The notes below the pieces were generated by a model, which was not told the DNA's origin, made no database searches, and was given only the letters and a program-made list of their open reading frames with translations. The translations under genes were made by a program, and so were the position numbers. From Cryptomeria japonica (Eukaryota; Streptophyta; Pinopsida; Cupressales; Cupressaceae): DNA of 64,000 nucleotides. This document shows positions 11,802-21,884 of this stretch, piece after piece (position 1 is the stretch's first letter; the number at the start of each line of letters is the position of its first letter). The stretch spans positions 144,192,247-144,256,246 of the forward strand of contig NC_081412.1 of assembly GCF_030272615.1 (NCBI RefSeq), in the 5' to 3' direction.

Positions 11802-12362
11802 TTACAATATTTTGGATGACCAATGAGAAAATAGGAGTGATTTAATATCTTCCACTTGTTGAGTTTGGTTCATTGCACTTGGACATGTCTGACTTGGAAC
11901 CCTTGGATTGGTTGATTGATGACTAGGTTGCCACCTTAGCTTGCTTTGCATATTTGATTCTCCATCATGAAGAAGTGTTGATATCTTACTTTTGGATTTC
12001 TGAAGGAAATTTGGGATGATTAGAACATTTTCTTCATTGAATTTATCGCTCCTTGGTTTGGAATCTTTTTTGTTCACTATCATTCTGAAGTTTTCTTTAT
12101 GTTTGGACTAATCCTCATCTTTGCTTTGATCTTGTGCTTCTTGAACAATCCTCCATATTGAAAAGTTCTTTCTTTTAATTTTGGATTTCCAAAAGAAACC
12201 CAAGGTCGATGTAGAGCCTTTCATTACTTAATCTTCTTGAATGCCTTGATGAAGTGTAAGTCCTTCTTCTTTGTTCCTTTCATCCTTGGATTTCACCTTG
12301 AAACGTGAATGTTGTCGTTCATCTGCAACTTTCTGGATATCCCTTCTTGAGTTGACATCCAT
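11802..12362 (-). pseudogene. Short U3 ORF of family-B copy 2
   Basis: One frame of 187 codons starts at ATG 12362, shortly after a splice-acceptor-like TTTTCAG. It is broken by TAA at 12228-12230 and TAG at 12108-12110. The predicted product is very lysine-rich and hydrophilic. Its C-terminal part (PSHQSTNPRVPSQT, PSAMNQTQQV) recurs in the copy at 3742-3830. The function is unknown. It sits where the much longer ORF of copy 3 sits, so it may be a deletion derivative or different cargo. Confidence 0.5.
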
Positions 12363-15059
12363 CTCCTGAAAATTATGAAAAAATTCCTAAGTTAGAACAA
12401 GGGAGTTTGATATTCATTTAAGGAATTTTGAAGAATAACCTTAATTTTTCAAAATTAAACTCATGAAATCAGACTTAATCCAGTCTAGAAAAACGAAAAT
12501 CAGAGTTAGAGAAATTCAGAAAACTAAAATCAGACTTGGAAAATTCTGGAAATTGTGAAACTAAGTCTGATTTATGAAATTTCTACCCGCAAAATTGAAA
12601 AAGCACAAAAAGCAACATGGTTCCCTAATGGAATTCAAAGAACTTGTGAAGGAAATCCATGTGCAAGTCTAAGAAATAGAAATTCAGACTGAGAGAATGA
12701 ACTTTGAATAATTGAAATCCTGAAAATATTCCTTAGAAAAGTTTATGAACCTGAAAATCTTGAAGGAATTCTTCAAAATAGCTGCTTCCAATTTGCCTTC
12801 AAATGCCTGATTTCTTCCTTAAAATTATCTTGCACCTGCAATTTCACTCTGAAAAATCTACCTCAAAATTTGGAAGAGACTCTTAGAAGAGTTCGAATTC
12901 CTAAGTGTGAGATGGAACTTGTGAATTATGAGTTTGCCAATGCCTATGTTTATAGGGAATTCAAACTCTTCTTGCCTTTTTTTTTTTGTGTTTTAATGAG
13001 TTTTAATTTGAATGCATGTGGTCATGCTTTGCTCTCCAAACCGAACTTCCCTTCTGTTTTTTTTTTTTGATTTAAAAATTATTGGTAATTTCACTTCCTT
13101 CTACAAGCCTTTCTTGAACTTCACCTTGCTTTAATTATTTTATTTCCAAACTTGGGCAAATTCTTGCTTTATTTGACTTTGCTATCCAATCATTTTAATC
13201 CCTTTCTCTAGGCAAATTTTTACATGGGATGAGTTTTTGGTTTTTTGTTTTTAAATCCACCTCATCCATCTTTCCACTTCCATCCTAGGCAAATTTCTTT
13301 TGCATCTTTATGTTGACTTTGCCAAGTTCAAAAATTTGAACTCCTCTTGAATTGGATGAACTGCACGTGTTGTTTCTTTTTTGCTTTAATCCACCTCATC
13401 CTCAAGCTAGGTGGATTGTTTGCTTTGTTACCTTGCTTTATTCATTCAAGTTCAAACTCATTTTCACCTTTAGCGCATCTTTTTTGTTTTAATTGCTTTT
13501 CCTTCTTTTCCAGCCAAGGGGGGACCTTGCCAAGGCTTAAGGAATGCCACCAAGGTCCTAGGGCAGACTTCATATGCTGATAAGGAATTTTCCACAAGGT
13601 ATGGTGGACTTGACATGGGGTTTGGAATATTTTCCTTAGCATGAGGCGGACTTCATATGTGCTATAGGAAATCTTCAATGTGTCCCTACCTTGTCCCCAA
13701 CACTTAGCTTTATTTCTGCTTTCTTCCTTTCAAAATGCCAGCCCTCTCAACAGATTTGACATTGATTTTGAGTTGACTTTACATGGTAGTGTGGATTTGA
13801 TCATTGGTTTAGGGAGTTTTTCCACCTAGCTAGGGCGGACTTGAAGTCTTGCTTGTGCTCAAGGAAGTTTTCCATGGAAACTTGGAATTCTTTTGAGGAA
13901 ACAAGGAATTTTTTTAAGGAAACAAGGAATTTTTCATGGAATTCAGAAATTTTTTCCAAGGAAACAAGGAATTTTTCCAAGGAATTTAGGATTTTTTCTT
14001 GAACCAAGTTCCAGACCTAGTCAATTTCTTGTGATATTCAATCAGCTTTTTAGAAATTATCCTTTGGATTCGAAAGTTATTTCATACTTGGTTTGTCTTA
14101 GGGTTTGTTCTGAACTTGAAACCATCCAAAATCTCGAAAAATTCAAAAAAGCAAAAAGCAACTTAAAAAAAATCAACTTTCTATTTTTAGGAAAAAACAG
14201 GCCGAAAAAGCAGGTTCTGGATTGGCCACAAAATGCTAAATTTTTTTTTTTCTAAATTTAGAAAAAAGCAAATTTCCTAAAAAAAAGCAAGTTGTTAGAA
14301 TTGACCCCGAGAAATTGCAATTTTACTCCTTCGCCCCATCTGAGACCATCTGTAGCATTAAATTTTCTTTCGATTGTTCCTTCACTTTTTGATTCTGATG
14401 ACTCCTCCAAATTTCATAAAACTTGACTCATTTTTGAGACTTAGAGACCGGAGACAAACCCTAAGATGCTAAGACACAACCCTAAAAAGAAGAAAAAGGG
14501 GGTCCCCATTTGCAATTTGGCGGTGTGAAAACGTCACAACAGGGCTGAAAACTCATGAACTCGACACCCACGCGGAAACAGTAACAAACCTAGAAAACGC
14601 ACTGAAAATTTGAGACCCTTCGCAAACACAAAAAAATCACGTGAAAAAAAAATGCGGCAAAAACTAGTTGTGTTGCCAAAATCACGCAGAACAAGCATGA
14701 CCCGTTGTCATTGCAGAAGAACCCTTACATGCGGGAGGCACTAGGAATCCCATTGAGAAACTACGCACAAACAGAATAGAAGAGGTGTGCAAGAGGAATC
14801 AGGAGGCCGCGAAAGATCAGCCTCGAATGCTAACTCATTAGATGCAAAAACCCTTCAAACAGAAAAATTGCCCAGAAATCCTCTGTGCAGGAATAATAGG
14901 TCCGCGAACTTGCAGAAACAGAACCCCTAAAAATGCCCAGAAAACTTTCGATACTTAAAATGACCTTCACGAATTTGGTTATAAAAACAAAAATAAAATT
15001 TGCCAAAAATAGGAGGCTACAAATTTTTCTTTTAAAAAATTCGCCAAATTTATGAAACC

Positions 15060-15081
15060 CCATCGACCCACTTTGATACCA
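15060..15081 (-). other. Primer-binding site of element D
   Basis: Immediately after the 5' LTR end GCATAACA the minus strand reads TGGTATCAAAGTGGG. It resembles the TGGTATCAGAGC site used by plant elements primed by initiator methionine tRNA. It fixes the orientation of element D as minus. Confidence 0.65.
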
Positions 15082-15243
15082 TGTTATGCTAAATCGATTT
15101 ATTATACAAGGGAGATGAAGGCTCCTTAAATAGATTTACAATGACGATGTTTCTTAATGAAACGATCATTAATTGAAGACAAATTTAGAAACAATCTAAA
15201 CTAACTAAGATGACCATTAAAGAAACATTACAATATTTTAATA

Positions 15244-16340
15244 CAAAGTACATCATTAATTGTCCTTACAACAAAATTTTTGTTTTGTTTTTTACTTAGA
15301 TGGATTTTTTTAAATATTTCAAAAGATCCAAAAGTGCAAAAATAATAAGTACAAACATGTAGCACTAATATATTCAATAGAATCAGAGAACTTCTAGCCT
15401 TGTACTTGCAACATGGCTTTTGCTCACCAATTCATTCACCTTTTGCAAATAAGTTTGAAGGAATGGGAAGCCCACCTTGGTGAAAACTTCTTTTCCGAGT
15501 GCTAAAGTTAAAACTTAAAACTATAGTATGTGATCAGTAGAAGGCAGTCCGCTACCAAGATTGGAGAAAGTTCATATGAAATCAAGCAGATGCATAGGCT
15601 ACATTTGTGCTAAAAATTATTAACAACCTTCCACCATAGATCCAATTCAAACATAGGCATTGTCACCTTTGCCAGAAGCAGAATCATTTTTGGTTTTGTA
15701 GGGCTCTTGTCTTATCGTTATGTTTTTGTCCATAACATAGCTTGTAAACTTGGCCTTGATTTGGACTTAGGAAACCAAAAACTTCCGACTTGGCAAAAAC
15801 TCGGCAAATACTTGAGAGAATTGGGCAACTTAAAAATAAATCTTGGAAATTACAACTACAAAATGGAGCAAATGAGTTTGGCAGGGGTTTGTGGGAAATG
15901 CTCCTAGTGGGGTTGAGGGGCAGCACCAGTTGTGGCAGTTTAGGGGCAGCACTCCTAGACGGGTTCCACCCCTGCCACCAAGCCCAAATGAAACCACACA
16001 AACCTTTGTGGTGCACACCATTTTCATATTTTTTAAAAAGGCAAAAAATTATGCATTTTCACTCCAATTCACATAAGAAACTCAAATTCTAGAAAACTGC
16101 ATTTTTCATTGTTTATGGCAAATTTTTTGCCATGTTTGGTTACTGATTCCATGTTTAGTGACTTGCAAGCATAGATTCACTTAATTTTGCTACCACAACT
16201 TGCTGAAAACTTAGCTCCTTTGATCCATGAGTCAGGTTTACTCTGAGTACCTGTTTTGTAAAAATACCTGTGAGTGCTCATTGAGTACTTGGTGAGCTTT
16301 CCAACTACAGTCCATAGTACACCGTGGAGGGGCACATCCC
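15244..16340. other. Intronic sequence, nothing recognised
   Basis: No coding similarity is visible. Around 15780-15810 there is a local GGCAAAAACTCGGCAAATACTT motif similar to one near 34060-34100, but no element ends could be defined. Confidence 0.4.
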
Positions 16341-16476
16341 TTCACGGGGTTTAAAGGGGAAGGAAGGAGGGCAGGAGGAAGGGAGAAAAGGAGGAGAGTG
16401 GACTGCGGAGGAAAGGGAAGAGGAGCGGACTGCAGGGAGAGGGTAAAGGTGAGCAGACTGCGAGGTAAGGAACAAA
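16341..16476 (+). repeat. Polypurine-rich stretch with repeated GGACTGC
   Basis: About 130 bp are almost all G and A on the plus strand, interrupted by three spaced GGACTGC/AGACTGC motifs. It lies just before a partial LTR. Purine strands of this length can form triplexes, but nothing here shows a function. Confidence 0.6.
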
Positions 16477-16479
16477 ATT

Positions 16480-17459
16480 CCTCCCTATATTAAATAATAG
16501 GTATAGTATATGGAAGATCATTATTATTAATATTAATAGGTGGTGTTAATAATAAAAGTTCATTAATATTAATTAATATTAGTTAATAATGGGTAATGGG
16601 TAAAGGGTAAGGCTCATTGATAGGTGATATTAATGGTAGTCTAGTGAATATTTATCCACATCTTAATGTATAATATTCACCAGTCGTTAAAAATAGGAAA
16701 AGATATAATCTTGTTAAATGTTGTATGCATATGTTTGCATATTAAGAAGGATTATGAATACAAGGTATCTTAAGAAATGTAATGCATATGTAAAAGATGG
16801 AAAATCATATTGATATATATGGTAATTAAAGAATACATTGAGAATGCATGTTAACACGAGGGATAGTTTATAAACTGAAAATATTATGCAAATGTATGGC
16901 TTGGTTGACTAAAACTCAACCAAGAAGAGAAGGATCTGGTCAATTCCCTTGAGGACTTGGATGATGGAGGCATCATTTGAGACAAAAGGAAAGGCAGGGG
17001 TCTTCCTTGGCTGGCTTGGGTGTAAGAGGTTATACCCAAGACAGGACTCAAAGGTCGGGCCGATCCCCTCTGAGGACTTGGGTGATGAAGGCATCACCCA
17101 AGGCTAGGAATTGACAAGGGTCTTCCTTGGAGGGCTTGGGTGTAAGAGGTTACACCCAAGACAGGATTCAAACTCATCTTCGATTTCCTGGAGGGCTTGG
17201 AACCAAGGGGTTCCAAGAGGGCGAGCTTCACGGCCACCTAAGGACATCTTGGAACCAAGGGGTTCCAAGAAGGCGAGCTTCATGGCTGCCTAAGGACATA
17301 CCTTGTATGGTATTCGTATAAATTATGATTATGTTAATTAAGCATTAAAGTTAGAATTGCAATTTAGATTCTTTATATATATATATATATATATATGTTT
17401 GTTATGTTCTTACAATCTGTTTTGCAGGATAATGATCTCTAAATAGTAGGGACATTACA
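16480..17459 (+). mobile_element. Partial LTR related to the solo LTR at 41991-44410
   Basis: This matches 43140-44410 in order: a TTAATGGGTAA-rich part, the GGATCTGGTC...GACTTGGATGATG hairpin block, CCTAAGGACATACCTTGTATGG, and the terminal TTTTGCAGG...GACATTACA ending at 17459. The 5' half is missing or too diverged to place, so no TSD can be given. It ends 213 bp before the NTRC exon. Confidence 0.7.
16920..17300 (+). repeat. Array of short hairpins inside the LTR
   Basis: There are repeated units of 40-110 bp, each holding a palindrome. CTTGGGTGTAA pairs with TTACACCCAAG across a 4-bp loop (11-bp arms), and CTTGGAACC pairs with GGTTCCAAG (9-bp arms, present twice). GGGTGATG pairs with CATCACCC. 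A diverged version of the array is at 43930-44240. Confidence 0.7.
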
Positions 17460-17672
17460 TATATTAGAGCTTGAAATATAAAATGAAAACTGCAAACTTG
17501 TAAAATCCCTAATAATTCAAAATGTCTGATAGGTTTATTAGTTATTTGTCTGAGGGGTTAGTAAATTGATTTATTAATTTTGGATGGTGTATTCATGCAT
17601 TTATTCATATTTTATCATTGGTATTTACTATACTTTTGCATTGACATCTCATACTCTTAAATGCTCCTTCAG

Positions 17673-17780
17673 GACCCTGAATGGAGACAGGCAGTAACAG
17701 CAGCTGGATCAGGCTGTATGGCAGCACTGTCTGCGGAGCGTTATCTTGTGAAGAATAATCTTCTTGTTGAATTCCATCAG
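17673..17780 (+). CDS. NTRC: NTRC exon: end of the NADPH-thioredoxin reductase domain (partial gene)
   Basis: This 36-codon exon encodes [15 protein letters not shown], then an AALSAERYL block and LLVEFHQ. It is the conserved end of the FAD/NADPH reductase domain of NADPH-thioredoxin reductase C. In NTRC this segment follows the AAGDVQ flavin-binding motif, which is not in the window. It is preceded by a splice acceptor CTCCTTCAG and followed by donor GTACTAG, both phase 0. NTRC is a plastid enzyme in which one chain carries a reductase and a thioredoxin. It passes NADPH electrons to 2-Cys peroxiredoxins and other plastid targets. Upstream exons are at least 17.6 kb away. The frame is intact and every key residue here matches the family. 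Confidence 0.95.
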
Positions 17781-20263
17781 GTACTAGTTGTGCTTCATAT
17801 ATGGTGTAGCCAGATTTTTCTTTTTTATACATCCATATCGTGTTGTTAAATCTCTATCCATTTTTCTGTTTTTATATAATAAAGTATGATCTTAAGATAA
17901 TATCAGTGAGCCTGAAAACCTCTTAGCATTACAGATTTGTCTTGTTTGCTTGAATATTGAATTTGATTTTCGTTTAATTTCCATGCTTGTTCAAAGTATG
18001 TTTTTGTAGATATTTACTATAAATATTTTTTTGTTAATTGAGACTAAACTAACCAGAAAACTCTTTCTTGAATGCATTTATTTGCTTTAGTTTTTTGTTT
18101 GTAACCAGTTCATTTCTAGACAATAAGGTTTGCATGAGTCGAAGAGTCCATTATTATGATGTCAAGTAACATTACATGTCAAGTAAAAATGAGATTTAGG
18201 GATCTTAGAGACATTGCAGGCAATGGAGTTTGCATAAATCAATGAATCCATTATTATGAAGTCAAGTACTGACAATTAGAGGATGAGGCAGTGTGTTAAA
18301 GGATCTGATCAATATGGAAAGTGTTTGAGCAATTACTTAATTGTATCTTAAAGTTGATGCATACCATAAAGTTGCTGTTAGATACCTGCTGCAGTCTTCC
18401 TTCCACAAGGAGGATTGTACAGGTTGAGCTTCCCTAAAGCCACCACCCTCAACACTGTCCCTCTTTCTTCCTTTTGTTTAGGCTGTAATTAGACATTTTG
18501 GCTAGAAAACATGGCCTTAAATTCATGCGCTATTTAGAATCTAAGAAATTTAGATTTTGGTCAAGAGTTACTTTGTTGCATATACTTAATCAGTAGGCAG
18601 AAATGCCGAATAACTTCCCATCAATGTTTGAAAACAAATGTTACATGTCAATTCTAATTAGTCCAATCCATTTGGGCTATCGTAGTAGGAGTTTTTTGAG
18701 GTTTTAAGAGCCTTACACAAATCCAGCCAAAATTGCAGAAAGGCAACTGGGAGTTCATTCTCTCCCACTGTTACGCTCTTATATGACTACCCTTGATTTT
18801 CACCACCAGTCTTGTTTGACTGAATATATCTTTTGATTGCCATAGCGGTTCTAAAGTTTTATAGTTCAGAAGATGAAAAAACACTTTAAACCTGAGAGAA
18901 GAAATATGTACTCAAGCAATGAATTTATTATCCACTCTTCAGTTGTTTCCAGAAAGCTCCTGGGATTACGTTTCTTGGCTGCTAAGGTGCTCATCTTTTT
19001 GTGACAATTTGGCTTCTTTGTTACAAATTTGCAAAAAATTACTATTTTCCGACTGTTCTCTTGAATGAAGAAATCTGGAAAGAGTCAATGACTCAATGGG
19101 AACAGAAAGAGGGCCCTGTAGTGTAAAAATCCCATTAGATATGGTAGATGGGGTCCTTCTTTAGTAGTTACAAACAGATTTTTTGTATTTTTTAACTTGT
19201 CTTCCTTAGCATGGGTTGTTGGTCGGATCATGGATGTCTTTAGGATGTCCTGGACTTGGGATGAGCCTTGGGCTGGCTTCAGCATCTTGGGGATATTTTG
19301 TGTGTGTGTGTGTGTACCCATCTCTACTAAACACAAAAGATGCAGGGAACCTGTATCTTGCTCCTAGGGATATTTACCTGAGGTTGGCTCATTTATTTCT
19401 ATATATTGGAACTATTGAGCTCACATAATGTGTGGTGGTAAATATAGCTTTTATTTCTGGGATGTGCTGATGGTTCTTAGAAAATGAGTGTGTTTTAGGG
19501 AAACAATGTAGTCATGTGTTAACAAATCTATGGCTTGGAATGCAAGGATGGACAAATAATGTGGATTGTAAAGTTCTGTATGTGGAGATGTTGATAATCG
19601 AGGATGATGTAAATAGCATTAGCAGAAATATTTAGATTCTTCTGATATTCATTAACCAGAAAATGTATGAATCTTTGCTTTTAGAAGAATGGTTTTAAAT
19701 ATATTATGTTGAGTTTGGTCTTTCTACAATATAAATAGCAGTGTATATGTGTGCATCTGGTCTAATTAAAATGTTTGGATTATTTAATAAGATATTGGCT
19801 GTTTTTGTAAAGCATACGGGTATAATCTCATTTTAATCTGCTAGATGCCAGTATTTTTTGTATTGAGGAACATTTCTCTGAGGTCTTTTGCACTTTAATA
19901 GTATAACATTATAATTAATTTAAATGCTAGAAGTAAAATACTCTTTTGCATATTGTTGATAGTATTTATTAAGTAAATATCATGCTTAAGTATTTAAAAT
20001 ACTCTATTGAATATTTCTAAAGGCTTCCACTAAATACAGTATTTACCTAATATTCTCTACTAAATACTGTTAATTGCTTTAAGGATATTTAAAATATTTA
20101 GTTGAATATTTAATATTCAATATCTATTTGGTACTTAGTTTAAAATTTAAAGTATACGAATGCTTATTAAAACTGTAGTATTTAGTAGAATATTTAGCAG
20201 TCCAAGATTCTATATTTATTAATCAAGATTCAGGTGGAAAATTCTACATATAAATGCTACACG
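17781..20263 (+). other. NTRC: Intron of NTRC, unique-looking first part
   Basis: This is the start of the 13,508-bp intron between the reductase and linker exons. It holds a diverged local duplication of about 48 bp, at 18118-18166 and around 18220 (TTTGCATRARTCRA...CCATTATTATGA). An AT-rich part at 19880-20215 has many alternating GTATTTAGT and ACTAAATAC motifs. No coding sequence was found. Confidence 0.7.
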
Positions 20264-20621
20264 ATTATATATTATTGTTTTTTTTGATCAGTAATTGGTT
20301 CTTTATATTAAATATCAAACTATCAAAAAATTACAGTCTGTAACATGCGAACGTGACAAAACAACACAAATAATTACCCGAAAACCTGTACCATCTAGCC
20401 TCAGCCACCCAGATACTATATACCATTCTTTACAAAATGGGTATGAAGCCCCTTTACAAACACATTATCATCTAAAGAGCTACTTATCAAGTTTAGGAGC
20501 TCGGCTCCTGCATTGCAATGCCTTTCCCACAATCCTTTGTCGCCCCAGCTTCTGCCATCTCACCAGGTTCCATTCTCAGCCTCTCCGCACTCAAGGACGT
20601 GGTGCCTTTCAAAAGTCATTG

Positions 20622-20946
20622 TCACTTCACACTATAGGAGCCCATTGGTTTGCTGCGCGTCCTTTTAGGAGGAGAAGCCTCCTCTGCTTGCTCGTAGTTC
20701 TCATCCCTTGGTAACCACTTGGCCATTTCCTCATGCACCATTCGGGCCTCCCTGGACTTAAGGAAGTCCTTTATGCCTTGTATCCCGATTTGAGTAGAGG
20801 CATGCCTCACCTCCTTGTTGCCATTGGCACTCCAAAGGAGGAAGGGCTGTAATGGTGGGATAAATTCGCCAACATGAAGCCAATCACCACTTGGGCACGC
20901 AAAACCTTCACCTTGACGAGCCATGCCAATTAGGTTTGTAAGGCCC
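20622..20946 (-). pseudogene. LINE C-terminal coding segment, distal part
   Basis: An open frame on the minus strand carries ARQGEGFACPSGDWLHVGEF, then PPLQPFLLWSANGNKE, then IKDFLKSREARM and a basic tail. It aligns with GFMASRGDWIQVQELTPPMH, PFISWSA and LKDFLREKE of LINE fragment 1. The piece just upstream is on the far side of the giant LTR at 27553-27627. I know of no named domain for it. It lies after RNase H in the same LINE. Confidence 0.65.
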
Positions 20947-21767
20947 TATTGGTGTATGTTTTATCATTCACTGAACATTAGAATAAAATGTCAAGGACAC
21001 TCTACCCTCTCTTGAACAAAATCACTACGTATGCCAAGATTGCAAAGAAAGACCACATGGTGACTCCGAGGTTTATATGTGCGAACGGACGACTTTATGT
21101 TGGATAGCTTCCTTGGTTATGTATGCTTAAATACAAGGGGGACTTATGCTCAACCAATACTGATCACAAGCTAGGATTTAGACAAATTTAACAATAATTG
21201 CTTTCTTTCTTTTATTTTTATTTTTTATATTCAGCTTTGGACTTCTTCGAAAAAAGGGATAAAATGGATAAGGGTTTAGAAGTTCTCTACTACTCCTAAG
21301 AACTGGGGAGACGGTAGAGATTAGGTGAACCCAATAGCAATACTCTGCTTCGCCACACTAAGGACAACTAAACAAAGTAGGTGCAATCTTCTAAGGTTGT
21401 GCTTGAAATTTTCAGACTACGAATGATACCATCCAACAAACAATGTTCATCCACAGTAGAAGTTAAGCATCCATGATATAAGCTCAGGCTAACTTTACAC
21501 ATTGAATAAAAATCATCTATTCAAAGAAAGTATGAGCAATTGTTTCACCAACCTATAATATCAAATCCTTCATTCATTTAACAACTTTGAAAGCAAATTT
21601 ACTCTAAACAAAACTATTCTATGTTGAAGAAAGATATGCAACCATGCAACCATATGATAATAATAAGGCTTTAAAGAAAACTAAAAATGAACTTGTATTA
21701 TCAAAATAGCTCTAAGCAACAATTTCATAAATCTCTCCACAACAAAATGAAATGAGAGAATGAGAGT

Positions 21768-21774
21768 TTATATA
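21768..21774 (-). promoter_or_regulatory. TATA box of family-B LTR copy 3
   Basis: On the minus strand TATATAA lies 827 bp before the LTR 3' end, as in the three other copies, and downstream of the long U3 ORF. Confidence 0.55.
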
Positions 21775-21884
21775 GAGTTTCTGAAAACAAATGAAAGGTC
21801 GAGATTGATCTAAGATCAACGACTGAGATTAAGACAACACAACCCTAGATAGAGTTTCCCAAAATAAAACTAGAGACAAATGCA

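Larger units (their letters stand above)
10855..14541 (-). mobile_element. Solo giant LTR, family B, copy 2, TSD GGGCT
   Basis: This 3,687-bp LTR starts, on the minus strand, TGTTGTGACGTTTTCACAC at 14541 and ends ...GCACCAACA at 10855. Exact 5-bp duplications GGGCT lie at 10850-10854 and 14542-14546, inside the interior of element D. The first kilobase from the 5' end matches the start of the copy at 20947-27552, and the last 1.1 kb carries the shared promoter and leader. The U3 holds a short decayed ORF (11802-12362) and four or five GGCGGACTT-type repeats at 13560-13850. Confidence 0.9.
8433..15243 (-). mobile_element. Non-autonomous LTR element D (162-bp LTRs), minus strand
   Basis: The 5' LTR is 15082-15243. 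The 3' LTR is 8433-8501 joined to 9726-9818, split by a solo LTR. Both net to 162 bp and align throughout. Directly inside the 5' LTR is a primer-binding site starting TGGTATCAAAG, which resembles the initiator-tRNA type. Directly before the 3' LTR is a polypurine run AAGGGAGG. After removing the solo LTR at 10855-14541, the interior is about 1.57 kb of A-rich, gene-free sequence. This is a TRIM/LARD-like design that needs enzymes supplied in trans. No convincing TSD was found (TTAAG against CAAAG). Confidence 0.75.

Noticed and set aside
13347-14255. Several open frames between 13.3 and 14.3 kb on both strands
   Set aside because: They are low-complexity (repeated GGAATTTTT / AAGGAAACA) parts of the giant solo LTR, and frames overlap on both strands.
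1-17672. Further upstream NTRC exons
   Set aside because: I looked for the FAD- and NADPH-binding exons (for example one ending AAGDVQ) in all plus-strand frames and saw none.
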